Positions 1 through 6,969 of a stretch of DNA of 9,154 nt are shown one piece after another. Both the position numbers and the translations under genes were made by a program. The stretch is from Candidatus Bathyarchaeota archaeon (GTDB taxonomy: Archaea > Thermoproteota > Bathyarchaeia > Bathyarchaeales > Bathycorpusculaceae): NCBI GenBank assembly GCA_003601785.1, contig PIYA01000043.1, forward strand, positions 1-9,154. The letters are read 5' to 3'. The notes beneath the pieces are model-generated. The model did no database searches. It had not been told where the DNA came from and saw nothing but the letters and a program-made list of their open reading frames with translations. Position 1 is the stretch's first letter. The number at the start of each line of letters is the position of its first letter.

Positions 1-1085
1 GAAACATCAAAAAAACTTTAAAACATCACAACGTTTCCTACGAGGCTTTCATACGGAAACGCGGCAGAATCTACATAAAAACGAAACAAGCTAAAGAAGC
101 GGCTTCAAAACTGACAAAGGTTTTCGGCGTTTCATCAACCTCTCCAGCCGTGGAAACAACTTCGGAACTTGACGCTGTCGTTCAAAAGGCTGTTGAACTG
201 GCGGATGAAATGTTAAAGAATAACGCAAGCTTCGCCGTTAGATGTCGCAGAGTTGGAAAACACCCGTACTCAAGCATGGATGTCTGCAGAGAAGTCGGAG
301 AGCAAGTCTTAACAAGGTTTAAAGGTCGAAATCTCCGGGTTGACTTGAAGAATCCCCAGCACACGATAGGTGTTGAGGTTAGAGACAAAAAAGCTTACGT
401 CTTCACGGAAACTCTGCATGGCGTGGACGGATTTCCCCTAGGTTCCCAGTCCAGAGTTATCTGTCTTTTAAGCGGTGGAACAGATTCAGCTGTGGCTTGT
501 TGGCTTGTAATGAAGCGTGGATGCCCAATCATTCCAGTATATTTCGACAACGCTCCGTTCACCGATGAAACGACAACCGCGAGAGCCTTAGACGTCGCGA
601 AAAAACTCTTCGAGTGGTCCATAGGTTTCCCGAGAAAAGTGTACATGGTCCCTCACGGTGAAAACATTAGAAAAATCCTTGAGAAAACTCCAAAGAAACT
701 GACGTGCATCCTGTGCAAACGCATGATGTACCGCATCGCGGAACACATCGCAGAGGCAGAAAACGCTGGAGGCATAGTGACTGGTGAATCCATAGGAGAG
801 CAGGCAAGTCAAACACTGCACAACTTGAGAATATTAAGTGAAGCCGTTGCTGGCTATCCCGTGCACCGTCCGGTTTTAGGGTTCAACAAAACCGAAACAG
901 AGGAGACCGCCAGAAAAATCGGTGTTTTTGAAGTTACAACAAGAAAAGCTGCGAGTTGTAGCGCTGCACCAAAAAAACCAGCCATAAAGGCAGAGTTGGA
1001 GAAGGTGAAGAAGGCTGAAGAGAAACTTCCGATAGAACGTATGGTTGAGGAATCCGTTAAGACAGCCAAAATCATAACGGTTTAA
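1..1085 (+). CDS. thiI: tRNA 4-thiouridine synthase ThiI, archaeal rhodanese-less form (5' truncated by window)
   Basis: ThiI adenylates U8 of tRNA and replaces its oxygen with sulfur to give 4-thiouridine; in some organisms it also serves thiamine synthesis. The frame is open to the left edge (first full codon at base 3), so a GTG at 150 is internal: the 49 residues before it, including RGRIYIKT and TKVFGVSS, fit the N-terminal ferredoxin-like domain. Counting from the codon at 150, a THUMP domain follows (RRVGKHPYSS about 34-42, VDLKNP 64-69), then the ATP-binding PP-loop SGGTDS at 108-113 and the ThiI signature TGESIGEQASQT at 211-222. A CILC pair (C186, C189) and C270 match the three cysteines reported to hold an Fe-S cluster in methanogen ThiI. 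The protein ends without the rhodanese domain of the E. coli enzyme, as is usual in archaea. The Lys-rich C-terminus is ordinary. The next gene is rio2, same strand, 88 bases on. Confidence 0.95.
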   Translation, partial: NIKKTLKHHNVSYEAFIRKRGRIYIKTKQAKEAASKLTKVFGVSSTSPAVETTSELDAVVQKAVELADEMLKNNASFAVRCRRVGKHPYSSMDVCREVGEQVLTRFKGRNLRVDLKNPQHTIGVEVRDKKAYVFTETLHGVDGFPLGSQSRVICLLSGGTDSAVACWLVMKRGCPIIPVYFDNAPFTDETTTARALDVAKKLFEWSIGFPRKVYMVPHGENIRKILEKTPKKLTCILCKRMMYRIAEHIAEAENAGGIVTGESIGEQASQTLHNLRILSEAVAGYPVHRPVLGFNKTETEETARKIGVFEVTTRKAASCSAAPKKPAIKAELEKVKKAEEKLPIERMVEESVKTAKIITV

Positions 1086-1105
1086 CTCTTTTGGTCTATG
1101 CAAAA

Positions 1106-1147
1106 AATAAGGGGGGGTAGTCCCTATTGGAAGAAAAATTCCTTATT
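1106..1147 (+). other. two mutually exclusive hairpins between thiI and rio2
   Basis: The strand AATAAGG at 1106-1112 can pair with two downstream partners. With TCCCTATT (1121-1128) it makes a short-loop hairpin of seven Watson-Crick pairs, one bulged A and a possible G-U pair. With CCTTATT (1141-1147) it makes a perfect seven-pair stem over a 28-base loop. A run of seven G (1111-1117) sits in the first arm. It could be a terminator-like or attenuator-like element, or chance pairing in an AT-rich spacer. No known riboswitch class is recognised. Confidence 0.25.
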
Positions 1148-1173
1148 AGTTAACAAGCTCTATTTTGATTGTC

Positions 1174-2073
1174 ATGTCATCAGCTGATGTCGCGGTTCAA
1201 ACATTTCGTAAACTTGAAAGCGAAGACTTCAGAGTTTTACAGGTGATAGAGGCTGCCATGAGCAAACACGAGTTTGTTCCAAAGGATGTTATCGCAAAAT
1301 TCACGGGCTTCGGCGTTGAAGAAACAGACTTCAGGTTAAACAGACTCAGCAAGTTTCGGCTCATCCGTAAGATGCATGGACCTTATCTGGGGTACACTTT
1401 AAACTACGCTGGATACGACTGCCTAGCGATAAACGCCCTAGTCAAGGCAGAAGTGCTTGAAGCCTTCGGAAAACCGCTAGGAGTGGGCAAAGAATCAGAT
1501 GTTTACGACGCTCTAAACCCTAAGGGAGAAAGAATAGCCGTAAAGTTCCATAGACTTGGCAGAATAAGCTTCCGTCAGACGATAAGGAAGAGAGGATACA
1601 CTCTTAAAAAAACCAGCTGGCTTTACCAGTCTAGACTCGCAGCGGAAAGGGAATTCCAAGCCTTAAAACTCGTCCATCCCCACAGAGTAGCTGTTCCAAA
1701 ACCAATAAGTCAAAACCGCCACGTCCTAGCCATGGGAATGATTGAAGGAGCAGAACTTGCAGAGTGGAGGGAGATTCAAAAACCGGAGAAAATCTTGAAG
1801 GAGATACTGTGCAACGTTCGGAGGGCGTATCTAAAAGCTGGGATAATCCACGCAGACTTAAGCGAATACAACGTAATCTTAAAGCCTAACATGCACATTC
1901 TAATCATTGACTGGCCCCAATACGTCACAAAGGAACATCCGAACGCCCAGCAGCTCTTGACAAGAGACGTCAAGAACGTGCTTGTATTTTTCAGACGGAA
2001 ATACAGGTTAAAAGTTAAGCTGGAAAACGCGTTGGCTTACATCAAAGGACAGGCTAAAACGGTTACTTTTTAG
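1174..2073 (+). CDS. rio2: RIO2-type atypical serine kinase/ATPase
   Basis: RIO2 is a conserved factor in late maturation of the small ribosomal subunit, acting as an ATP-driven switch on pre-40S/30S particles. From the ATG at 1174, residues about 12-90 form the RIO2-specific N-terminal winged helix (DFRVLQVIEAAM to the GYDCLA region). The kinase domain then shows the P-loop GVGKESDVY (103-111), the ATP lysine in AVKFHR (K124), the RIO flexible-loop region with RKRGYTLKKTSWLYQSR, the catalytic loop IHADLSEYN (D228, N233) and the metal-binding Asp in IIDWPQ (D246). The length of 299 residues is typical for archaeal RIO2. A TTG at 1165 is in frame and would add three residues; the ATG is preferred because family members begin just before the helix containing DFRVL. 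No clear Shine-Dalgarno site is seen. The stop lies inside the 3' end of the convergent Sm-like gene. Confidence 0.95.
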   Translation: MSSADVAVQTFRKLESEDFRVLQVIEAAMSKHEFVPKDVIAKFTGFGVEETDFRLNRLSKFRLIRKMHGPYLGYTLNYAGYDCLAINALVKAEVLEAFGKPLGVGKESDVYDALNPKGERIAVKFHRLGRISFRQTIRKRGYTLKKTSWLYQSRLAAEREFQALKLVHPHRVAVPKPISQNRHVLAMGMIEGAELAEWREIQKPEKILKEILCNVRRAYLKAGIIHADLSEYNVILKPNMHILIIDWPQYVTKEHPNAQQLLTRDVKNVLVFFRRKYRLKVKLENALAYIKGQAKTVTF

Positions 2074-2302
2074 GCACATCTAAAAGGATGTATAGTATGT
2101 TGTTCCCCCGCAGCAGGACGTTTCCATAGTTGAACAACAACTGGTCATTTCTGAACTCCGTTGCCCCTTCTAGGAGTATGTTCATGTGCCCGTCACACTT
2201 CACCATTTTCCCTCTGTATTCACAGCCGTTTTTAAGCACAACCGCGATATGGGCGTTTAACTGCTTAACAAGCACGTTTAATGGTTTCTTACTCGGTTCC
2301 AT
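2063..2302 (-). CDS. Sm-like archaeal RNA-binding protein (SmAP/LSm)
   Basis: This 79-residue protein carries one Sm domain and little else. Archaeal Sm proteins form six- or seven-membered rings that bind U-rich RNA and associate with RNA-processing factors. The Sm1 motif spans about residues 16-49, with the RNA-contact signature CDGHMN (D37, N41), and the Sm2 motif contains LLRGNNILYI (R65, G66). The ATG at 2302 is supported by AAGGTG five bases upstream. An archaeal TATA-like box lies at the expected distance. The gene converges on rio2 and the two coding regions overlap by 11 bases at their 3' ends, so each gene's stop codon lies inside the other gene. The neighbourhood (ThiI, RIO2) fits an RNA metabolism role. 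Whether it is SmAP1-like or another paralogue cannot be judged here. Confidence 0.93.
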   Translation of the reverse strand: MEPSKKPLNVLVKQLNAHIAVVLKNGCEYRGKMVKCDGHMNILLEGATEFRNDQLLFNYGNVLLRGNNILYILLDVPKK

Positions 2303-2567
2303 GCCAGCACCTTAAAGCTCTTAGTCAACCATATCCACAACCCTATACATATAAAAACTTTATGAAAAGATTCTTCAGTAACAAAGGACATTCAGCCTAA
2401 TGAATCAAAACTTTGAGGTTTTTCGTGTTTACTGAGGAAACCCACGCGTGAAACACCGTGTAAACCTTAAAATGAAAACTTTGTTAGCGTGTGCTGTGGG
2501 AAAACACTAAAGTTATTGTTCCGCTGATAAGTAGACAAGCCAACAACTAAAAAGGGAAGGAAGACTT
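2303..2567. promoter_or_regulatory. divergent intergenic region between the Sm-like and aminotransferase genes
   Basis: This region holds the promoters of both flanking genes. Toward the aminotransferase, CTTAAAATG at 2466-2474 is a candidate TATA box, predicting transcription from about 2495. Just upstream lies the perfect 8-base palindrome CACGCGTG (2443-2450), followed after AAA by the related CACCGTG; this is where an archaeal activator or repressor would bind. The octamer AAAACTTT occurs three times in the same orientation (2354, 2407, 2475). No RNA gene or open frame of interest is seen. Confidence 0.35.
2350..2357 (-). promoter_or_regulatory. TATA-like box of the Sm-like gene
   Basis: The minus strand reads TTTTTATA here, within AAGTTTTTATATG. 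It lies about 50 bases before the ATG at 2302, predicting a start of transcription near 2327 and a leader of about 25 bases that contains the AAGGTG ribosome site. Position and composition are seen; function is inferred. Confidence 0.5.
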
Positions 2568-3731
2568 TTGTTGAAGGAATCTCACAGAACTTCACTGATA
2601 AAGTCTTCAGCTATTCGAAGGATGCTCGAACTTTCAATGGGAATGGAAGACCTTGTCCATTTAGAGCAAGGTGAACCGGACTTCACAACCCCAAACCACA
2701 TATTGGAAGCAGCTGTAGAAGCCATGAGAAAAGGCTTCACACACTACACGGAAATCAACGGAACGTTAGAGCTGCGTCAAGCAATAGCTGAAAAACTTGA
2801 GAGGGAAAACGGCATAGAAGCAGATCCGGAAAAGGAGATAACAGTAACCTCTGGTTCTCAGGAAGCCATGTTCATCACAGCGCTTGGAATTCTAAACCCC
2901 GGCGACGAAGCCTTGATTCTCGACCCGTACTATCCAGCGTATTTCGAAGACACACTATTGGCTGAGGCAGTACCGGTTACGGTTCCCCTCAAAGAGGAAG
3001 AGAATTACCATGTGAATATGGAAACCTTGGAAAAGCGGATAACAAAGAAGACGAAGATGATTTGGATTTGCAACCCTTCAAACCCCACGGGCCACGTTTT
3101 CTCTAAGGAAGACTTGGAAGTAATAGCTGAAGTGGCGAAAAGACACAACCTCATAGTCTTCGCAGATGAGATATACGAGAAACTCCTCTACGAGGACTCA
3201 AGGCACACAAGCATAGGCTCCTTACCCGGAATGGAAGACAGAACAATCACAGTGAACGGCTTCTCAAAAGCCTACGCGATGACCGGATGGAGAATAGGCT
3301 ACATAGCGGCGGAGAAGAAGCTCTCAGCCACGCTTCGTAAGCTACATTACTACACAGCTCTTTGTCCAAACTCAATATCCCAGAAGGCAGCTTTAGCCGC
3401 GTTGACGGGCCCGCAGAACTGCGTTCAAGAGATGGTTAAAGAGTACGACAGAAGAAGGCGACTGGTGCTTAACGAGCTTGAAAAAATTGAAGGCTTGTCC
3501 TATGTCAAGCCTAAGGGAGCCTTTTACGTTTTTCCAAACTTTTCAAGTTTTGAAGAGTCGGATGAGGCAATGGCGTTGCATCTGTTAAAGAATGCTAGGG
3601 TTGTGACTGTGCCAGGCTCAGGTTTCGGAGAAGCTGGCAAAGGTCATCTGAGAATCTCCTACTCCGTTTCCTACAAACAGGTTGAGGAAGGAATGAAACG
3701 TATCAAGGAATGTTTGAGGTTGAAAACGTAG
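2568..3731 (+). CDS. PLP-dependent class I/II aminotransferase, aspartate aminotransferase-like
   Basis: A fold-type I aminotransferase of the AspB/AAT superfamily, moving an amino group between an amino acid and a 2-oxo acid in the cytoplasm. Seen in the 387 residues: the EPDF segment (36-39), HYTEINGTLELR (59-70), NPSNPTG (169-175), the cofactor-ring aspartate in FADEIYE (D200), the Schiff-base lysine in NGFSKAYAMTGWRIGY (K234) and the substrate-carboxylate arginine in LRISYS (R362). Length and motifs are complete. The start is TTG at 2568 or the adjacent TTG at 2571; GGGAAGGAAG just upstream is a good ribosome site. The exact substrate (Asp, Ala, aromatic or branched chain) cannot be read from the sequence. 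It ends three bases from the convergent AcnX operon, so it is a neighbour of that module but not co-transcribed with it; a shared pathway is only an inference. Confidence 0.93.
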   Translation: MLKESHRTSLIKSSAIRRMLELSMGMEDLVHLEQGEPDFTTPNHILEAAVEAMRKGFTHYTEINGTLELRQAIAEKLERENGIEADPEKEITVTSGSQEAMFITALGILNPGDEALILDPYYPAYFEDTLLAEAVPVTVPLKEEENYHVNMETLEKRITKKTKMIWICNPSNPTGHVFSKEDLEVIAEVAKRHNLIVFADEIYEKLLYEDSRHTSIGSLPGMEDRTITVNGFSKAYAMTGWRIGYIAAEKKLSATLRKLHYYTALCPNSISQKAALAALTGPQNCVQEMVKEYDRRRRLVLNELEKIEGLSYVKPKGAFYVFPNFSSFEESDEAMALHLLKNARVVTVPGSGFGEAGKGHLRISYSVSYKQVEEGMKRIKECLRLKT

Positions 3732-3734
3732 AGT

Positions 3735-4157
3735 TCACGATGATTTTATCACCGTGACTTTTCCTTCATCAGCGTTCACTTTTACAAAGTCTCCTGTGTG
3801 AATGATGTGGAAGGGGTCTTTTTCTAACCTGTCTACGAGGGGAACGTTCGCTATCACGGCGCTGACTATGAGCACCGTTTCCACATCTTTAACAATCATG
3901 GCTTTAGGAGCTACTCCATTAGATGCTAGCTTGAAGAGACCGTCTATCTGAACCACGGAGCTGGCTTTTCCAGATGGAAATATAAGCACTTTGTTTGCAA
4001 CGCTTTTTCCCTCGAGTTCGTGTCCTTTCTCTCTGATTATTCCCGTTTTCGGGTTTGTGAGGTAGAAGCATATCGGTTCATGAGAGATCAGCGCTTCACC
4101 TTCTCCGTAACCGCCCACAATCTTGTGACATTTCAAGGTGACCTCCAAGCCTCTCAT
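3735..4157 (-). CDS. aconitase X (AcnX) small (swivel) subunit, phosphomevalonate dehydratase-like
   Basis: This is the small subunit of a two-chain AcnX dehydratase, an aconitase-superfamily enzyme. It shows GGYGEGEALIS and EPICF near the N-terminus, a GIIREKGHELEGKSVANKVLIF stretch, the active-site loop FPSGKASS (PSG at about 61-63), and NVPLVDRL before a C-terminal beta segment. These match the swivel domain in order and size (140 residues). The ATG at 4157 is chosen over GTG at 4163: AAGGAG (4170-4165) stands seven bases ahead of the ATG, and the ATGA overlap with the large subunit stop is typical of translational coupling. In characterised family members a serine of this loop takes part in catalysis; here the loop reads PSGKAS, where family members more often have PSGKGS. 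Archaeal members are phosphomevalonate dehydratase, but bacterial AcnX also includes cis-3-hydroxyproline dehydratase. Confidence 0.88.
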   Translation of the reverse strand: MRGLEVTLKCHKIVGGYGEGEALISHEPICFYLTNPKTGIIREKGHELEGKSVANKVLIFPSGKASSVVQIDGLFKLASNGVAPKAMIVKDVETVLIVSAVIANVPLVDRLEKDPFHIIHTGDFVKVNADEGKVTVIKSS

Positions 4158-5359
4158 CCCCACTCTCCTTTAACCGCGGCTTCAACACAATCTTTCAGTC
4201 TTGTAATAACCGCTTCTTTAAACCTTCGATAGTAGGCGCATTTCGGTGAATCTGTAGCGCCTGTTTTATCTTTATAAGGATGCCAGCAAGGCTCATCTAT
4301 GCACGTGTCCGCTACCACGTGTCCTCCAGCGCGTTCTATTTCGCTTAAGTAGCCATTTCTTTCAGCTAACAGTTTTGCGGTGGCGGATGTGCAAACCCAG
4401 AACGAGACGTCTCTGTGTATCTTTTTACCCCTCAAAAGCCTTGCAACCTCTTCCACCTGTTTGAGCGTGTAGTGAGGGCATCCGAGCATGACAAGGTCTA
4501 TTTTCCCACTTGCCCCTCGAATCTCTTCATATGTTCGTTTAAGCTCATCGTCTGTCACCGTGATTTTGTCTTCTGGAACATCGCCTTGAAAGGCGTCTTT
4601 AACGGTTTTCGCTTCAACGGTGAATCCGGGTATGTGAAACATGGGAACGGCGCCTGGGGTGTTCAGCATCGCGCATAGGTTTATGAGCTGCTCGGTTGAC
4701 GGTTGTTTTGATATGCCCGTGAACACTGGAATCCCGTAGCCTATCTGTTTGGCAACGTAGTATCCTAAAAGCGTGTAGTCAAACTCATCCTTCAAGTCTG
4801 CCTCAACCTTCACCAGATGCGTTCCCTTACGGTTTTCTTTAAAGTGCAATCCGTACTCAGGAGTTTTTCCGATTATTCCCGCGGCTAATGCGCTCTGAGC
4901 CGCTTCTCGGTTTGTCCTTGCACCTATCACGGAGTTCACGTAAGGTGTGGCACTTGACTCTGAGAAAGCAACGTGTTCGCCGTATAAGGGTATGTTCTCT
5001 GTGATATACGGCGTGCAGGACCAGCTGAGTATGGCATCTATCTGCTTGTAAGCTTTCTTAACCCTTCGAGGAACCTCCGCCTCCTCTTCGGAGATTTCAA
5101 ATATGCTGTGGAAGTATTCCATGTCATAAACGGGATTTGTTGTGGTGGGTACTCTGCAAGAGGCTCCTCCCTTGGCTAAGAGCTCAACGAAGTACATGTC
5201 TCCTTCTTGACCGCTGGAGGCAGCGTGGGCGCGGGTTATAGGAATCAGTTTTTCAGCGTCGTAAGCGTCTCCGATGGCTACGAGCAGCTCCATCGCCTTC
5301 CGCATTCCTTCTCCGAATTCTCCGTCAAGTATCCGTTCTTCCTCTTTGGTTAGGTACAT
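4154..5359 (-). CDS. aconitase X (AcnX) large catalytic subunit, divergent phosphomevalonate dehydratase-like
   Basis: The catalytic subunit of an AcnX dehydratase, 401 residues, normal for a split enzyme. Family features run in order: LTKEEERILDGEFGEGMRKA at the N-terminus, PTTTNP (71-76), SWSCTPY (C115), the GEHVAFSESSATPYVNS block (127-143), GCPHYT (C294), and DTC (C353). C115, C294 and C353 sit where AcnX enzymes keep their metal or Fe-S ligands. The ATG at 5359 is fixed by a perfect AGGAGG six bases upstream; a frame continuing further upstream adds 16 residues unlike the family and overlaps the dehydrogenase gene. Oddities: the segment after ITRAH reads AASSGQEGDM (46-55), where archaeal members as I recall them have ISGVSY, and the C-terminus has DSPKCAYY where NSAKAAHY is usual. 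Known archaeal AcnX makes anhydromevalonate 5-phosphate; the substitutions and operon partner leave the substrate here uncertain. Confidence 0.87.
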   Translation of the reverse strand: MYLTKEEERILDGEFGEGMRKAMELLVAIGDAYDAEKLIPITRAHAASSGQEGDMYFVELLAKGGASCRVPTTTNPVYDMEYFHSIFEISEEEAEVPRRVKKAYKQIDAILSWSCTPYITENIPLYGEHVAFSESSATPYVNSVIGARTNREAAQSALAAGIIGKTPEYGLHFKENRKGTHLVKVEADLKDEFDYTLLGYYVAKQIGYGIPVFTGISKQPSTEQLINLCAMLNTPGAVPMFHIPGFTVEAKTVKDAFQGDVPEDKITVTDDELKRTYEEIRGASGKIDLVMLGCPHYTLKQVEEVARLLRGKKIHRDVSFWVCTSATAKLLAERNGYLSEIERAGGHVVADTCIDEPCWHPYKDKTGATDSPKCAYYRRFKEAVITRLKDCVEAAVKGEWG

Positions 5360-5365
5360 CGTATT

Positions 5366-5371
5366 CCTCCT
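5366..5371 (-). promoter_or_regulatory. strong Shine-Dalgarno site for AcnX large subunit
   Basis: The minus strand reads AGGAGG ending six bases before the ATG at 5359, directly downstream of the dehydrogenase stop codon TAA (5375-5373). It settles the start of the AcnX large subunit and shows that the two genes, 13 bases apart, are translated from one message. Confidence 0.85.
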
Positions 5372-5372
5372 T

Positions 5373-6317
5373 TTAGAGTTGACAGAGGTTTTGAGGCTGT
5401 CCCTCAATGAATTTTACGATGTTGTCTATGCATATTTCGGTGCATCTCTTCGCAGCCTCCAACGTGTGGAAACCGATGTGAGGGGAAAGCACAGTGTTTT
5501 CAAGTTTGAACAAGGGGTTATCCTTCGGCGGAGGCTCTTCCTCAAAAACGTCTAATCCAGCATAAGCAATTTTACGGGATTTTAAGGCTTCAATCAAAGC
5601 TTTCTCGTCTATAACCTTGCCCTGAGAAGTGTTGATTAGAACGCAGCCTTCTTTCATAAGGTCAATATCACTCTTCCCTATGAGCCCTTCGGTTTCTGGC
5701 GTCAACGGCACATGTAAGGTTATCACGTCGCTCTCTCTTAACAATGTTTGAAGGTCAACGTATTTCATCCCGATTTCCTCCGCCCTTTCAAAGTTAGGGT
5801 ACTTATCAAAAGCCAATATCCTCATTTTGAAAGCCTTGGCGATTTCGGCGACTCGACAGCCGATGGCGCCGGTGCCGATTACGCCGATGGTTCTTCCAGC
5901 CAGCTCCAAGCCTCTGAATGGTCTCCAGTCGAACTCTCCTCTTCTAACATGCTTGTCAGCCAGCAACAATTTTCTGGCGGCAGCCAGTAGCAAGGCGAAA
6001 ACGTGTTCAGCAACGGCTTCTGTTGCGTAGCCTGGCACATGCGTAACCACGATTTTTCTTTCCCTCGCCGTTTTAAGGTCTACGTAATGACATGTGGTTG
6101 CCCATATGGAGACCATTTTAAGTTTTTCAACAGCCTTAAGAATTTCCTCTGTTAGATGACTCCAACCAACTATTGCTATGTCTGCGTCTCCTATTCTCCG
6201 CTTTAACTCCTCGGAGTTCTTGGGCATGTCCTTAAAAATTTCCACATCCCCGATGGACCGTAACTTTTCGATGTGCTCCTCCTCAAGATACACGTGGTCT
6301 ACAACCACAATCTTCAT
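5373..6317 (-). CDS. D-2-hydroxyacid dehydrogenase family protein lacking the usual catalytic Arg
   Basis: Members of this NAD-dependent family (phosphoglycerate dehydrogenase, glyoxylate reductase, D-lactate dehydrogenase) interconvert 2-oxo acids and D-2-hydroxy acids. The 314 residues carry both halves of the fold: VPGYATEAVAEH (94-105) in the hinge region, the dinucleotide motif GTGAIG (148-153) with D171 at the end of the next strand, which favours NAD over NADP, the catalytic Glu in DVFEEEP (E261) and the catalytic His in SPHIG (H280). The position normally occupied by the substrate-binding catalytic arginine, N-T-S-R-G in relatives, is NTSQG here (Q232, codon CAG). This departs from the classical enzymes and could mean a different substrate or altered activity. 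There is no C-terminal ACT domain, so it is not a classical long PGDH. ATG at 6317 has GGAG about 13 bases upstream. It is the first gene of the AcnX operon. Confidence 0.88.
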   Translation of the reverse strand: MKIVVVDHVYLEEEHIEKLRSIGDVEIFKDMPKNSEELKRRIGDADIAIVGWSHLTEEILKAVEKLKMVSIWATTCHYVDLKTARERKIVVTHVPGYATEAVAEHVFALLLAAARKLLLADKHVRRGEFDWRPFRGLELAGRTIGVIGTGAIGCRVAEIAKAFKMRILAFDKYPNFERAEEIGMKYVDLQTLLRESDVITLHVPLTPETEGLIGKSDIDLMKEGCVLINTSQGKVIDEKALIEALKSRKIAYAGLDVFEEEPPPKDNPLFKLENTVLSPHIGFHTLEAAKRCTEICIDNIVKFIEGQPQNLCQL

Positions 6318-6348
6318 TCTTCGTTCCCTCTCCTAAGTGTGGCAAGTT

Positions 6349-6364
6349 CATTTAAGTTTTTATC
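6349..6364 (-). promoter_or_regulatory. possible promoter of the dehydrogenase-AcnX operon
   Basis: The minus strand reads GATAAAAACTTAAATG, an A-rich BRE-like stretch followed by a TATA-like CTTAAATG, about 32 bases before the ATG at 6317. Predicted transcription would start near 6327, leaving a very short leader. A second AT-rich candidate lies about 27 bases further upstream, so the assignment is weak. Confidence 0.3.
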
Positions 6365-6471
6365 GAATTGATAGAAAGTTTAAGAGTTAAAATTCTGCGT
6401 AATCAACATCGAGTAAAATCATGAAGAATTGTGGAGTTATCGCGTGTTTTAGCGATGTTAGAGTTCTTAAT

Positions 6472-6786
6472 CTATTGTGAGCGCTGTTCGAAAAGTTTTC
6501 TCATGGGAGACTCGCTTACATCGTAACGAGTTTCCGGCTGACTTGTCAAGGTGGCGGATTCCTGTTCCCTAAGTTTCCGTTCCAACTCGCTTACCCTAGC
6601 GTCGAGCTTTTCAACGGATTCCGTTTTTATTTTAACGTGTTTCTCAAGCTCTTTGATCGCAAGTCTCTCTTCAAGAACCTTCGCTCTTTCCTCTAAGGTT
6701 CTCTCTTTCTCCTCCAGAGAGTGCAGTTGAAATTCTAACTCAGCTTTCTTTTTCCGTAAATCTTCGATTTCATGCCATAGGCTCAA
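6472..6786 (-). CDS. small coiled-coil protein of unknown function
   Basis: I do not recognise this 104-residue protein. Residues about 4-77 are almost entirely charged and leucine-rich in a heptad-like pattern (EIEDLRKKKAELEFQLHSLE, KERTLEERAKVLEERLAIKE), which predicts one long coiled coil. The C-terminal 25 residues (ATLTSQPETRYDVSESPMRK and the rest) are polar and probably unstructured. There is no signal peptide and no membrane segment. The start is TTG at 6786; no in-frame ATG precedes the coil, and AAGGTG lies about seven bases upstream, the same site used by the Sm-like gene. A TATA-like TTTTTATG lies on the minus strand near 6849-6856. It points the same way as the AcnX operon but is separated by 154 bases with a promoter, so it is probably its own unit. 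A spurious match to other coiled coils would be easy, so no function is assigned. Confidence 0.7.
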   Translation of the reverse strand: MSLWHEIEDLRKKKAELEFQLHSLEEKERTLEERAKVLEERLAIKELEKHVKIKTESVEKLDARVSELERKLREQESATLTSQPETRYDVSESPMRKLFEQRSQ

Positions 6787-6952
6787 TCTTTAGCACCTTA
6801 ACTTTTTGTACCACAAAAGCCTAATTAGGGTTTATGAAGCTGAAATTCATAAAAATTCATAACCGAAATCTCAATTTAAACTTCACAACTTAGAATGAAA
6901 CCTTTGATATTTTAAGCTGGCATTCCAAAATAAAGGAAGTGTTAAATTATAA

Positions 6953-6969
6953 GTGGACCGGGCGAGATT
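6953..6969 (-). repeat. partial copy of the tRNA-Ala 3' end (att-like)
   Basis: Compared in the same orientation with 9036-9052, this stretch matches at 16 of 17 bases: twelve identical bases (GTGGACCGGGCG), one A/G difference, then GATT. In the tRNA this covers the end of the T-loop, the 3' T-stem strand, the 3' acceptor strand, the discriminator base and the first C of CCA. Outside these 17 bases the similarity stops. A short tRNA 3' copy facing the intact gene is how archaeal and bacterial integrated elements mark their far end. Confidence 0.5.

Noticed and set aside
3735..5359. Confident assignment of the AcnX pair as mevalonate-pathway phosphomevalonate dehydratase
   Set aside because: Family membership is clear but the altered active-site segments and the dehydrogenase partner make the substrate uncertain; no other mevalonate gene is in the window.
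5360..5407. Upstream extension of the AcnX large subunit by 16 codons
   Set aside because: It would overlap the dehydrogenase 3' end, adds residues unlike the family, and a perfect AGGAGG points to the ATG at 5359.
6439..6456. Hairpin ATCGC/GCGAT as a terminator of the coiled-coil gene
   Set aside because: Only five base pairs with an eight-base loop and no T-run on the minus strand; too weak to annotate.
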